64,000 nt of DNA from Callaeas wilsoni (Eukaryota; Chordata; Aves; Passeriformes; Callaeidae), in contig VWPU01018616.1 in the NCBI GenBank assembly GCA_013398955.1, forward strand, positions 1 through 64,000. The letters run 5' to 3'. Position numbers and translations under genes: made by a program. Each line of letters begins with the position of its first letter. Position 1 is the first letter of the stretch. The notes beneath the pieces are model-generated. The model saw only the letters and a program-made list of their open reading frames with translations. It was not told where the DNA came from and made no database searches. Positions 9,041 through 23,169 of this stretch are shown here, in pieces.

Positions 9041-12000
9041 ATGGCAATAACCTTATTGTCAATTGTTTTGTCAATTGAAGAGCTTAGGTTCTAAGCTGAG
9101 TGCTATCATCAAACTCATTATCTTTCTGACACTGAATATTATTTTTTAAATGAGGATTTCATTGGAAGAACTGAAGCTAAGCTCAGGGAATTTGGGGTAG
9201 TATCTGATGAAGACAGTAGTCTTGTTTCTAGTATCACATTGTATGTTATCTATGGTGGAAAGTGCATAAATAGATGAGGCATAAATTATGCAGACTTCTT
9301 CATGTATTCATCCTGCAGTATATGCCCATAACAGGTCTAAATTATATATGAAAAATTGTAAAATTCACTCTGAATAGGCACTTGCATGTCTATGATTGAA
9401 AGGGCAGGCTAGTGCACAAACCCACACCCCCTCCAGCTGTGTATGTTTGAAGCTGGCAAGGCCAAACAAAACCTCACCTCATAACTCAGTGTCTATTCTC
9501 CACCATGGATACACTGCAAAATGTCCCTCCTCACTGCAAGTATCCAGCAAGCTGCGCAGACTTCCACCAGGCACTGCCAGAGAACTCCAGCAGTTGGAGT
9601 TGGCTGGATAGTTTATTCCATTCAAATTACAGTTTTTCCCCATACAAACTGAAATGAACAGCAATATCTCTTCCTGTCTGTCCCATGTAAATGCTGTTCA
9701 ATAGCTAATGAGCACATACAGATGATCATTGCCATCTAAGCCGATATCAGAAATGATTCCTTGCTATTGCAGTAATGAGAACAAAGTGATCAGCTTTTAA
9801 CAGATAATGCTGCCTTTAGTGTGGAAAATTATCAGATGTTTCTTAGAAGTACTTTAAGTTTTACGGAACCTGTGTTGAGACACTTAAAAATGGAGGTGGA
9901 GAGTTTGAGCACAAGATGGATTAAAAATAATGGAGGTTACACTGCCCGTGGGAAGATGATTTTCAAAGGAACACATAGTAAGGCTGTGGAGCATAAAGTA
10001 CCTGTTAACATGCATAAAATATATTTGTTCACTCTGCAGCTACTAGTTTCAATATCTGAACTATAACTGATGTCTCAGTTGAGAGCAGGTAACATTTTCT
10101 TGTCTAAGTTACAAAAAAATACCTATTCTTCTATGAGAGAAATAGCAGCTGGAGACATCCATTGTTAAAAATCTTCAGATCCTGATAGGAGCTGATTTGC
10201 TAGAAGGTATTTTTTGAAAGCTAGGGAATTTGGAATCAAAATAAACAAGTTGTATAGCACTGGTTTTTGTATGGCATGTTGCATAATGTAACACTTATGA
10301 GACTTTGATTCATGAAACAGCACCAAATAACAAACAGGTACCAATATGGAGCTAGAAGATTGAAAGTTTGGAAAGCATTGATGACAGACTATTGCACAGC
10401 CCCCATTGCTTCCAGCACCTTTCTGGAAGGATAAATTAGTTTGGATTATTTGCTAATGTGGTTTTTAGAGCAGTCTTAAGGCCGATTGTGCTTGCATGAG
10501 AGAAATGAGCTGACATCACCTGACAGGGAATCTGGAAAATGCTGCCAGGGTCACAGGGCAGGTTGACTTCATTATACACAAAGGCAGAATTTCTGAAACT
10601 GTGGCCCAAGCCAGATCTTCAGCTCTGAGATAAAGTGACAACTCTGTGGAAAGTGAACCCATTCTTCATGTAAGTTATGACAAGTCTGTTCCTAACAGAG
10701 GTCTAAGAAAGTGCTCCACTAGAGTCATTAAAACCATGATAATTTGCCTGAAAATTTTTCTGAGGATTCATAATCACCTCATCTTGTTCTTTCCTCTTTA
10801 TTTTGTCTTTTTCTCATTCTGTTCCTTTTTTTTTCAGATACATATGTGTATTATGGAGCTAATGACCAATCTGGTCAGAAATTTTAGCAATGACCAATCA
10901 CAGAAATTTTAGCAGAACACATTACGGAAAAAGAATTCCACATGATCCTGAGTAAGGAGCAACAGCTTTAAGGCAGTCTAAAGCTGGCAAAGAGGAAAAA
11001 TAAGGTTTGTTTTCACTGTGTTCTGTGTCAGGAATAAATATGTTTTGATATACTCAAAGATGATTTAGATATTTGACATTAACTGACTTGGTTTTGTGCT
11101 ACCCAGAGTATATTCCACTTGCTGAAAATATCCCTGGAAGTGATTTTTAAATGTATATGTCACATCAGATCGCATGGTGCTGTTTGGAGGTGAACCTCCC
11201 ATCCTGTGACCTCACATCACTTGCCATGCAGCGCAGCTCACAGAAGTCTAATAGCAAAAATATATGTTACTCTTCACAGCATAAGGGGAAGCAGGTCAAA
11301 AAGGGAGGGAGGGGGAAAAAGGGTGTAAGTAACTCAAATTGCTCTATGGATTTAGGCACTGATTGTCCAAAGCTGTAACCTGGTTGCTGGGTGATTGCTT
11401 GTCATGATTTTATACCGGTGCATAAACTCCTTGGGGAGAACTTATATGACATTGTCAGATTTGCTTTGCCTTTTATCAAGTTCCTCTCCAGTTTCAGAAA
11501 GTGGGTTGGGGAGCATAGACAATATAAACCACCAAAAGTAGAACAACCTGAATTTCTCACTGTGCATCCATGTACTGGCAGTAGGGGTTCCCTGATGCCA
11601 AACATGCATTTTAGTGCTGTAAAAGACAGCTAACATTTCTGTCTTTTGAAAACAGCACATGTAAGAGCTGTGCTGGATCAGAAGAAATTGCAGCTTACCT
11701 TGTAGCTTTAGGCCGTTGGTTTAAGTCCAAGTTGACATTGCAGCTCACTCTGTCCCTGGTGGACAGGCGTTCACCGCACAAAAATCACTGTACATAATCT
11801 TGTAAACTTGGCAGTCAGTGAATTAGAGAGGAATAAAACTGATGCCGACACAGAATAAATTACCCGGAACAGTAGGGAAGGGTCTGAGAATGTGATGGGT
11901 CAGAGAAAAGAGAGAGACAGAAATATGAAAATACTTCATTGGTCACCAGGTATTACTTCTGCCCTAAATCAACCTTTTCTTTCTATCTTTTTAGTCACCA

Positions 12001-12594
12001 AAGAAAATTAAGAAAGGAACACCTGCTATTTAATGGTTGTTAAGGCAGGTCAGTTCATTAAAAAAAAAGCAGGAAATGTTTAGAGAATGTAATATCATCA
12101 ATGAGAAATTTTTCATGCACTTGTTATAGTGGAAGAAGACTTTTGCTACTGAAATTTTCAAATTTTTTTGTTTACACAATGAAGTAAAAGAGAGCAGCAC
12201 AGTGTGAAATAGATCCTTTGGTATTAAAAATAAAACATGAACACATATATTCCTCCTTATAAGTGAAAACACAATCTGTGGCAGAACTGCTATACAGACA
12301 TCCATTTCAAGACATCCATTTACAGATACAGACTCACCTATATATGATTTTTTTTTGTTTCTGAAAACTCGACCATATTCAAATTTTGAAGAAGCAGCAA
12401 ACAACACCACAGAGTAAAGAATCTATGCTCCCAAGCTTATCTCTTACATGTAAACCTTGAGCTATTGCCAATCATCTGTCCATGTTAATAAGCAGAACAA
12501 ATATAAGTTCAGTGAGACCTAAGGATTTAAGATGCACTGCAGTAGTTTTCCAGTACATTACAAATTCAAATACTTTTATTCTAAATTTTCATGT
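9041..12594. other. Unassigned sequence, no gene seen
   Basis: No recognised repeat apart from a short tandem duplication at 10861-10913. A strong splice-acceptor-like tract ends at 10837 (see findings). A 126-codon minus frame at 12030-12410 is unusually long for AT-rich DNA but has no recognisable domain. A direct repeat of GACATCCATTT lies near 12298-12322. Confidence 0.5.
10861..10913. repeat. Tandem duplication, 28 and 25 bp
   Basis: AATGACCAATCTGGTCAGAA plus ATTTTAGC is followed at once by AATGACCAATCACAGAAATT plus TTAGC. The second copy differs by a 3-base deletion and one substitution. Confidence 0.9.
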
Positions 12595-13088
12595 AGAATC
12601 ATAGAATATCCTGCATTGGAAAGGATACACAGGATCAACAAAGTCCAACTCTTGGCCCTGCACAGGACACCCCCAGAGTCATGCTATGTCCCTGAGAGTG
12701 TTGTCCAAACACTTTTTGAACTCTGTCAGGCTGGTGCTGTGACCACTTCCCTGGGGACCCTGTTCCAGTGCCCAACCACCCTCTTTTTCTCCAAACTAAC
12801 CTCTCCCCTGACACAACTTCAGGCCATTCCCTCAGGGCCCATCACTGGTCACTAGAAACAAGCAATCAATGCCTGCCCCTCCGCTTCCCCTTGTGAGAAA
12901 GTTGAAGACTGCGATGAGGTCTCCTTTTAGTCTCCTCTTGTCCAGGCTGAACAGACCAAGTGATGTCAGCCGCTCCTCATGTGGCTTCCCCTCAATGCCC
13001 TTCACCGTCTCTGTAGATTTCCTTTTCATACTCTCTAACAGCTTTATATCCTCTTCACATCATGATGTCCAGAACTGCGCACAGTAGC
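12595..13088 (-). mobile_element. CR1 LINE fragment (minus strand)
   Basis: It starts AGAATCATAGAATATCCTGC, the reverse complement of a CR1 3' end, and continues through CCAACTCTTGGCCCTGCAC, ACCACTTCCCTGGGGA, CCTGTTCCAGTGCCCAACC, GACACAACTTCAGGCCATTCC, CTCCTCTTGTCCAGGCTGAAC, CATGTGGCTTCCCCTC to GTCCAGAACTGCGCACAG. A short segment between the CCAACCACC and TCTCCCCTGACAC landmarks is missing relative to what I expect for the family. It belongs with the 5690-7557 copy. Confidence 0.92.
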
Positions 13089-16000
13089 AGCTTTTCAGGT
13101 AAGAGTTCTTATATTTAAGTATATAATCTTTTCATCATCCCTTACTTTGTTGAAGCTTGTGTGAGTAAGAATATTTGGTCTTCAGACAATTTTGTGGAAA
13201 TGAGTCCTTAAAGCGTTTTATAACTTGGATCTGTCCATTTATTTGAAAAGAAAAAAAAGGATAAGACTCAGGAAGAATTGGTAGAGTCCTCCATAGGGAG
13301 ACTATTTATGCATGGGACTAGTTATAGTGTATATCCTTCACAGACAGTGCAGTAGGAAACATGGAGGAAAGATTTATAGGAATATGAAAGATTTATATGT
13401 TGTTCATTAAGAGAAAATAACCATCAGAAGTTAAAAAAAAACCCTAAACAAACCAGACTATCTATACCATACTTTAGCTTAAGCACAAAAATGTACAGCT
13501 GACACTTATGCTTGAAGAAAATGGTGAGGTAAAAGAAGTTAGATTAGCCAGAAAACCTCAGAATTTGGAAACCAGAAAACAGCAAGTTTTAAGTAAGAAA
13601 ATATTTATAGTGGCCAAAAAATCCCTTACAGTAACTAAGAGAGGGAAAAATTCTAATTTGAAATTTCTATCAGAGACAAACTGGGATATCTAGTCTATAA
13701 CAACCTGAAATTGAGGCAGTTTTGATTTATGACATAGCAAGAGAGTAGCAGGTAGGGGAGCAACAGTTATTCATACTTTTGAAATCCATAATTTCATAGT
13801 CTTCTTCGCAGCATGTTCAAATAGTGTTAGACCTTCCTTGATCTCAAGAATGCCTCTTAGTCTCCTGATAACAAGGGAATCAATTAGGAAGAATAGAAAA
13901 GGAAGGGTCCCCAATAGGTTTTTTCATTCCCTTCTTAGGTCACACTCACATTTATGCAAGGGAGGAAGTGAGCTGAAAGAAAGAGGAGCAAATTATCTGA
14001 ATTTTTTCTTCACAAAATTCTTTAGGTGATAAATTTATAACCAATAAACTCAAGTGACGTAGGATGGGTTTCGACTGACATCCTAAAAACCTCACACTGA
14101 ATTAAATGAACAGTTGCTTGCACTCACCAAAGGATTATCTCATTTACATTTCCAAAAGGGATTACAGTGCCTTTAAAGGACAAGCATCTTTCGGGCTAAT
14201 TAATTTTCTCAGACTAACTTGAAATATATGGTGAGCGCTTGATTAAATATTAATATGGGCTATGGGGTCACACTTTTTGCAGTTTTCTAAATCTGTTATT
14301 GCATTTTCAGTGGTTCAAAATATAAGTATGTGTGTGAATGGGGGTTTTTTGTGTATATGTATATTTATGTATTCTGGGAGAAGAGAGAAAATTAAGAAGA
14401 TTAATGGGCATTTGCCATATCTGTCTCATTCCAGGGAATAGAGGAAAGTTTGCAATAAGTGAACAGAACACTACACATTTAATTTCCACTGGTAGTGTGA
14501 TATGGTTTTATAAATCCAGGAATTTCTGAACATTATGCATACATATGTGCATAGACATGGGATATTTAGTGTAAGCTTTTCATAGAAACATTCAAAAAAC
14601 ATCAGGCTGAAGAATGTGGAACCTAAGATCAAGGAAAAGCCCCACACTACCCCCTAGTGATCAAAGTTTGGTGACCTCCAAATAACAGAAAACACAATAA
14701 GTGGACTTTAGATCACAAGAACAAAAAAATGCCCAGGAGCGATGCAAGTCACTGCTGGTGTTCTTTACTTAGGATCCTTTTCATGATAGAAGAATAAAGC
14801 AATGGCTGTCGAAAGGCTGCAACTTCCAATTCCTTGGTCTGAAGCCTCAGTCTCAGTAACCAAACAAATATAAAAATGTATATATTCAGAAGGAGGAAAA
14901 AACAAAACCTCGGGGGAGATAGTTCAAGTGTTGTTAGGGTTTATAAAAATAAAAGAAAATAGAAGATCGTAGTGCAACCATATAGTTGCCAAAATATGTT
15001 TTTTTCAGTTTTGTGAGCTATCTGCATTTTTCAGATATGTTGTTTAGCAGATATCAAACATACATTGTTTCTTAGCTTTACATAACCTTGGAATTATACA
15101 AAACAAAAGCCAGGGCTATGTGTGTATGTATGGTAAAAGTGAAACTAATTAAGCAGTAGTTTATGCATCAAAGACTAGAATCTGAATCTTAAAAGAAAAA
15201 GGAATCACCAACAACAATTTCAGTACAACTTTGTAGAGATTTTTACCATGTTTCATTAAAGTAATTTAAAAAGTATAAGAATAGGCAGAGCATATTAAAA
15301 TTAAATCAATAGAGCAATTCATGTGTTGTGAAGTAAGTAAATCAGGATTTTTTTATCTATTAAAGATGTCCCAAGATAAAACAGGAAATGGTTCTATGTT
15401 CATTTTGTCCTGACATTTTTTTCTAGGACTGATGAAGCATTCAGTTCTATGGGATTCTCTAACAAGTGAGAAATCATAAACTTATTTGCAGAAGCTCTCT
15501 GAGAGGTACTGCTTTTGCTGACATGGATTTTGTGCCCTATTCACAGGTAGGTAATCTGCGTTGGATTCTCTCTATTCCACATTACCTAGATCAAAAACCT
15601 CTACAAAATGAAGGGCTTTAATTTCCAGTTGTAGAAGAGTTATTATATACCCTTACCAGATCTCAAGATGCTTAATTATTGTTGATCCTTCACATTTTCC
15701 ATTTTACATTATGTTTATTAGCACAGTATCTCAGAATCTTCCCAGTTAATGCATGAAGTCCCATGTTTAAAGATGTATTCCTCTCTCTTTCCCAGAGGAC
15801 ACTCCTTAAGGTCATCTTTTTCATTATTTGTTTTCCTTTAGCAAGTTCTGCTGAGTCTGCATCCTCTTTTCTTTTGTTGAAGTTGTGGGAAAGCTTCATC
15901 CTTACAGCTGGTAACTTCATAATATGTAAGAAAGGGAGGCATTGAAAGAGCTGACAGCTCTTGGATTAAAATCATCAGGGCCACGGGACACTCTAAATCT

Positions 16001-17466
16001 GATATTCCATTTCATGACAGGTCACCAGTGTAAGACAAGCCATGCAGGAAACGGTCAACATTGTGATGAAAGACATACAGAGGAGAATAATTCTAATAGA
16101 AGAGGGGAAAAAAGTGTAACAAAATCAAGCATTAAGGATTTCTTAGCGTAGATGCACTTTTCATTGCAGCAGAGCAATATTATATTAACAAGAGAGCAGT
16201 ACCTGAGACAAGCTGTAAAATCAAGGTAATTAGAAAGATTGAACGTATGAGAAAGAAAATCCACAACATCCAAAAAATAAAAAAAATCAAATATTTTTGA
16301 AGAAAAGAAACATCAGTTATAACGCCCACAATCTAAAGGCCATTCCAGAGGCATATACTTACAAACATTATACACTACCTTTAAAATTTGATAATTATTA
16401 TGAATTCATATGAAATGGAAATGAGAAAATTCATGCTGGTCCTCTACCTGTATCGCAAAGATGAATATTTAATACCATTTCTAGTAAAATTATTGGGGAA
16501 AAAATGAGAGTAAAAGACTGATGCTTGGCCCTAAGGCCAAGTGGCACAGACTGGATCACATCCAAAATGCTTAAGGCATACTCTCTAGAGAAGATGTGTT
16601 GGAGAAAATTAGCTGAAGCCGTCCTCAAAAGAACTGGGAAATAAGTTGAAAATTAATTATGTAGGTACTCAGGATTGTAGTGCTTGACTCCTCTGACTTT
16701 TATTGGTCTGTCTATACATGTCTAGAACTCTGCATTAAGCTAGAAAAGATGGCAATAGTTTTGCACAAAACAAAACAATTTAAAATGGGGAGGAATTTTT
16801 TTCATGCCACTTACTGCATATTTGTACAGACAATTTAAGATGGAGACTGTCGGACTTCATGCATTTAAGTTTTGTGATAAACACAAATAGTTGATATCTT
16901 ACTTCTGCTGAGGCTGATCTCAGTTGTTAAATTCTCTTTCAATCCCTCATGAAACTCTGGCACAGCGTCGTAAAGTCTAGGGAAGTCATACTTGTCATGC
17001 TCACAGGTACAACTCTAAGAATAAACAAGTAGCATACACATTTTAATTATTAATCCCTTTCCTTCTCACCTCCCTCGAGATTGATTTGTATCTGTTCCCA
17101 TCTCCTTATATCTATATTTATTTTGTTTCTTACACACATGTTTAAATTTAATCTGATTGTGTCCTTAGGCCTGTTGTTGATAATTAAACCCACGTATTTT
17201 ATTCCCTACAGCATGCATTGCAAACTCTGTCTCTAAAAATGAGTCTGAAGCTTCCCCTTGATCTCAGTTAAATTAGAGTTTTGGTTTCCCATCTGATTAA
17301 TTTTGTATTGGGTGTAGTTTTAGATTTTTCAGCCAGGGTAAATAGACCCTCCTATCTTTAAATCTAAGGTATTTTTTCTGATTGATGTCAAATGAATATT
17401 TGACCTGTAGTTCAAACCTGTTAGCAAAGATGGAAAGAGTAATGCCACTTGTGTCTGGAGTTGTAA

Positions 17467-17488
17467 TTTTTTTTTTTTTTTTTTTTTT
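17467..17488. repeat. Poly(T) run, 22 bases
   Basis: Uninterrupted T22. No retroposed sequence with target duplications is evident next to it, so it is classed as a simple repeat. Confidence 0.95.
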
Positions 17489-20400
17489 GTGCTAAACTTA
17501 AAAGTCACATGCCTGCAATGTATCTTACTATCTTACTGGACCAACTACAGGTTTAAGTTTTTCAGAAGGAGGGAACTGACCATCAAATTTGGGTATCTAG
17601 CAAAATACAGTATACCGAAGAAATCATTTCACTTCCATTACAATTTCATACACTGTCCTAAGCCTTACAAATTCCAGGCTTAGGGGTCTTCTTGATGAAA
17701 ATATAAAACCAGATTGCAAACTCCATTTGGCCACTTAAATAGGCACATTGAAGACACAAGAACTGTTCAAAGGAGCAATGCTTCCAAAACACCTAGGAAT
17801 TGATGGTATTGAGCTTTCATGTTTAACACTAATTATCATTTCAGTTTTCTCCAGGTAATGCCATATTAACCCATCATGACAGAAAAGACTGGAAGTTTAA
17901 ACCATAATCTTTGGACCTGAACATATTTCTACATGCCAGATGAATGTCCAGAGAAAAATCTTTCTGGACAAGCACAGAACTTACTTGAAATAAGTACAGC
18001 ACTGAACATGTCGGTTTGGCAGAGTCTTCAGAAAATGCATATGTACCCAGAAACATATATTCTTATTTTACCAGCTGTATTAAATGAAAGAGAAATCCTC
18101 TTTCTATATATTTTTCTTTTCTTATATCATTACATCTTCACAGGAAAACTACAAAATAGTGTATATAAAAGCAAATAGGTCAGTGAACAACATTCCAGGT
18201 TTACAACATGTAAAGTTAAACAGCTTCACTCAATATCATCACTAAATGGAAATATTTTTATTCATTCATTTTTCTTTCTCTTCCCATTGTTGTGTTTTCT
18301 GATACGCTGTGCAAACACATTTGTCACATCCATGGAGTCTAGACCCTTACCTTGCCATTTTTTGATCCTATGAATAGAACCTGAGAGATTCTTTAAGTTG
18401 CCCTCTTCTGCCTTTTCCTTCATCTCCTTATTCAATAGAATCTGAAAAAATGTTCATGAGACCCTTTAGGAAATGTATTTCTAACAGGCCACTGCAGAAG
18501 ACACTGTAAATGAGGGTACAATGGCTTCACAGAACTCTTAGCAGAGTTCCACCACACACCTTGGCTGTAGACATCCAAATGTTTTAGCATGAATGACTTC
18601 TGTACGACCTGAGGACACACTGTGACATTCATATGTGCTGCCTTGGACAACACTACCTGTACATATTGCTTGTAAAAGCTCACTGCTGCTATGGAGATAT
18701 GTCAAGAGTGTTAACACTCTCAGTGAAATTTCATGTACCATCTAGAAAGCCCAGTATTGTGCAGGTGGAAGATTAGGTTTGCTTTCTTGAGAAAATCCTA
18801 GAAAAGTGAGAACAAAAGTGATGCTGTTGAATGTTAACAGCAAGGTGATTTCCAGTGTCTGCTGAGGTGTGAAGGGTTCATCTGGAGCTGCATCACTGGG
18901 TTCCCAGTGTCACAAAGGATGTGAGATTGCTACTGCCACTTCTGTTACATTTAACAGTTAACCAGCTTTAAGTACCTGCACCTTTCTTATGGCAGAGATC
19001 CCAAAAGATCCCAAAGTAATCAGCATTTCCTTGTTACAACTCAGTATTGAAGAACTAAAAGTGAGTCTAATGCTGCAAAGAGCACTATTCAGAAACACGT
19101 AGACCTTTCTTCCCAGTAATGTGCCTTGAATATAAGCGCCCCTGTAGTCTCCATGTTATTGCCACTATTTGCTCCCTTTTGTGATTTTTTTTCATGTAAC
19201 TGTTCCAAATACTGTAGTACACTGGACACCTGTGGGCTGATAATATTGGCTGAATTGTCACTAGTGAGAGACAATGCCCCACAGAGTCATGGCTCTAGTT
19301 GTGAATACCAGAATTCTGAACTTTCTTTGTATTCAGTCCATGGGTGTTAAAATTCAGCACAATACACTGGAGCAAAAGATGTTACACTGACTTTCACTGA
19401 TGTGCAAAAAATGTAGGATCTTTTATTTCTAAATGAAAAGGGACTGAATTTCAACAAGTTTAAAACAAATTTAAACACAAGTGACTAAGATCTTACTTTT
19501 TTTTCATCAGTCTATGAGCAGCAGCAAATTCTACAGTTCCTTCCTCATGCATTAAGTGTGTATTTGCAAGGCTGTAGTGGAACTCTGACAATAAAGTTCC
19601 CACAAATATTTTAGAGGTCTAGATACATGAAAATCCAGGAGTTCAAATTTGGGAGAGACTGGTGACTAAGCAGTCATCATCCTTTTCATCTAAAAAATGT
19701 ATGCAGCTACTTAGAATATATTGTCTTGTTCATGGTTTTGAAGTGTCTGTGTCACAGAATTCTTTTGAAAAGATCCCAGCCATTACAATTCCACACTTGA
19801 TGTTATGATCGTCTTGAAGATCATGAATGCCCAAGTTTATGCCACCTCAGCAACACCATGGCTTGTTTTGAAGGCAAATCATGAATGTGGACATAGAGCT
19901 CCTGTTTGTCCCATCTGGAGAGAAACAGCAGAGCCTTCCAATAAAGATTAATTGCTAGAAAGGTTTCAGAAGGTAAGCCAGAGGTTAACTTCCTTCCCAG
20001 CACTGAGCTGCACCACACAAACTGGAATTTACAGATTTAGAGCAATGCTAGATAATGCGTCATTGTAGATGATGCATTGAGGCTACTACTACTGTATATC
20101 CTGATATTAAAGGAATTGGAGAGGGAGAGAATGATTCTGAAATAAGTTTCTGACTGCTGCCTTCCCCCTGCTCGCTGTGATTGCTGTATTCTAGGTAACG
20201 TGGTGTATGTCAGAGGAACAATGGTGAATGTGGCCAACAGTGGCCTGGGAAGGCTGCAGCACTCATACTCAAGGGAGTGGTGCCACCACAATGATTAGGG
20301 TTTAGGGCAGAGCTACTCCTGGAAAGAAACCCTAGGGACAGCTGGGTTTGAGGAGAAGTTGTAATACCATTGTTGCTGGTATTGTTTCCAAGTTTCCAAC

Positions 20401-21438
20401 AAAGAAAAACCTCAGGAAAGTCAAAATTAGAGAACTGCTAAGGTCTTGACATGGAGAGGTTATGGACTGAAGCATTGTTTTACCAGCTGCACAGGGACAT
20501 ATTATCAATATGTAGTTGTCTCAAGGGACACACTTCTGAATTTTAGTTGCCAGGTATATGTCAGACCTGGGGAGGGAGCAAAAGTCAGGTTTAGGTAAAT
20601 CAGCAATAGGGTTTTAGGTCATGTCTTTGCCTGTGTTGCTTTAACTAATTTCAGTGTACAAATCCTTGAGTTATACTTATGCCTTATTTACCCAAATAGT
20701 GCTGAATTGAATTTGGCAAGTATGAGCTGTATAGGAGCATAACTTCATAGAGGTTCTCAGATGGTTGACCTGTTTGTCAGAAATGTTCTGAATGTTGTCT
20801 GCAGTTGTCTTTTTTTCCCTTCTTGTGAAGTGTTTGGAATTAAGATTTTGTATGAGATATGCTGTGAGTTTAGGCATTACACTAAAAAGCATTCATTGTA
20901 AACCAAGATTTAAAGATAAATTTTGCTCTGATTTCTGACACATGAAGCTACAATGTCTTCATGGCAGTAGTATGAACTGAAAAATATCAGCATCTATTTC
21001 TTTCAAAAGAGAAAAACACTTAGCATAATCTGCATGTGAACAATTTATGAACATGACGCATCCAAGGGTATCCCCTTAGTCTAGTGTTTCAGTATTAGCA
21101 AATTGTATGCAACTAATATTGTACTTGTGTTCTATTTGAAAGAGTAACATGACAGTTAATAAGTATCTCTAATAATTCATTGCTTTTACTCTTAAAATTT
21201 GCAGAAAGACACAGTGTGCTATGTCTTTATATTATGATTTTTGCACAGAAATTAAAAATACTGAGAATATGGTGCTAAATGCAAGTGTGTGGCCTGTTGC
21301 AAGATTTATTAACTAAACCCAAAGCGATTTCTTGTTTCTGATCACAGCTTTATACACCAGACATTGACAAAATATGCAGAAAGTACAGAGAACAGGACAA
21401 GCTAATCACCAACTTTGGCTGTAAGAATATTTTGCTCT

Positions 21439-21462
21439 GTAGGTGATTATGTAGGTGATTAT
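21439..21462. repeat. Tandem pair of GTAGGTGATTAT
   Basis: Two perfect adjacent 12-base copies. Confidence 0.95.
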
Positions 21463-23169
21463 GATTCAGCATAAAAGGCATCTGCAAGCCGTTCAATACT
21501 GTCTTTCTTTGGAAGGGATCAGAAATGATCATCCAGCCTTCTAAATTACACACCTTCTTTCTAACTTTGTCAAGATTCATATCTGCTTTCTCTTTCAGTC
21601 TTTGTTAAAAAAGAAAAAAAGAAATTTAATGATACTATTCTCATTATACAGCTATCAGTTACATAAAATATCTTTGTTTAGAGGCCTAATAAAATTGGTC
21701 ATATAAAGAGGAAATGAGATTTTGAATGTAAAACGAAGCTGACAGTGCTCTTCTATTACTATGGTCTTATTAGGAAAAATTCTCTGACATCTGTTTATCC
21801 CCTGCAGCCAACCTTGTATTCAGAACACAGTAATTGATTCACGGCATCCACTGGGGATCTAACTGGCTCACTCTTCCACACCGCACTACACAGGTATCTC
21901 TGCAGCTAATTCTGAATGTACATCTACATCGTTATCTCCTGGTGAACTGTGACCCGAAACACTTTGGAGGCCCAGATGAAAGTGCTTCCTCACCCCTCCA
22001 GTGCTGAGGGTGCAGGCGTTTCTGCAGCACGGCAATTCACCCAGGACACCCAATCACAACCAGCCCCTTTGAAGCCCCGCTCAGCTGGGAGACCATGAAT
22101 GATTCATGGCTTCTCTACACACACTAAAGGGGGAAGAGCAAAGCTAGTGTGTATTATTCAGGACTGCATCCTCAATAAGCCTCCGTGTTCAGCAAATTGC
22201 TACAACGTTTTCTGCTTAGTCCTCACCTGTACACAACATCTCTTTTTGTGCATAACCTTCTCATTTTAACAAAGATAGGCTGATTATCTAGGAGGCCATG
22301 TTAATTAACACCAGTACAAATAAAGGAGTCCAGTGTCAGTGCACAAAGCCAGTGTTCAAAGGATTATAAGGAAATTAAAGTAGACCAGACAATACTAATT
22401 TTACAATGGTTGAACTACCATCTTTTTGTTAACCCACTTCCATTTCCACATCAGGTTCATTTGGAACCCAATTTATTCGTGGATTTCAGACTCCATACAT
22501 ATCTTGTCTGTTTGATGAAAGACTATTAACTCTCGTTCAATGTTATAACAATCAAATGTCATGGAAGCTGATATTTGCAATTAATAGCTGCAAAAGAATC
22601 TCTGCATTTCCAGGCATCCAGGTAGTGCAGCCAGACACCAGTCGTCCAACTGTGTCTCTTAAAAGGCTCTTGTCTTATATTCCCACTCTCAGAAAGATTT
22701 CCAGAACAAAATATAATTATGGCTCAAATAATAAATTCTGTCTTTGCATTCAACTACCTCATTACACACCTGTGCTGATAGGATCACAAGACAGCAAACA
22801 CCTACTAGTCTTTCCATACCATTCACCCTGCTGAGCGTGAATACACTCTGCAGAGGTCACAAATTCATAGCCCTGTTCCTTAAACGTAAATTCAGAAGGG
22901 GGCAAAGACAAAAGGTAAGTTAGTTTCCATTGTCCTCTTCATTGCTGGCATACAGAGGAGGCAGCACAGCTAAACCTCACTCATGAGAGAATAACACAAG
23001 TGCTGAAAAAGTAAAGAATTAAGTAAACTCATTTTATAACTGCAATTGTAACATTCCAACTTCTCAAGATACATGCCTTCAAAGATCACATACTTCTCAT
23101 CATCAATTTCTCTTATATTCAAGGACAGTAATTAGATTAATGGATTAGGTGAACACAAATATACAGGGA

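Larger units (their letters stand above)
13089..23169. other. Ten kilobases without a recognised gene or transposon
   Basis: AT-rich, low-CpG sequence with short chance frames only. It contains a 22-base T run (17467-17488), a 12-bp tandem pair (21439-21462), and a GC-richer patch near 21790-22110 with no clear frame. A weak acceptor and donor pair (about 22854 and 22917) is not convincing. Old repeats too diverged to see by eye may be present. Confidence 0.5.

Noticed and set aside
12030..12410. 126-codon minus frame
   Set aside because: Composition follows the AT-rich background (Phe, Leu, Lys, Asn, Ser), with no domain or splice signals. Long but within what 64 kb can give by chance.
20294..20306. 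TTAGGGTTTAGGG as interstitial telomere repeat
   Set aside because: Only two imperfect units; expected by chance.
22854..22920. Possible exon between CTCTGCAG and AAAGGTAAGT
   Set aside because: The acceptor has a poor pyrimidine tract and the enclosed sequence has no sustained frame of interest; chance is likelier.
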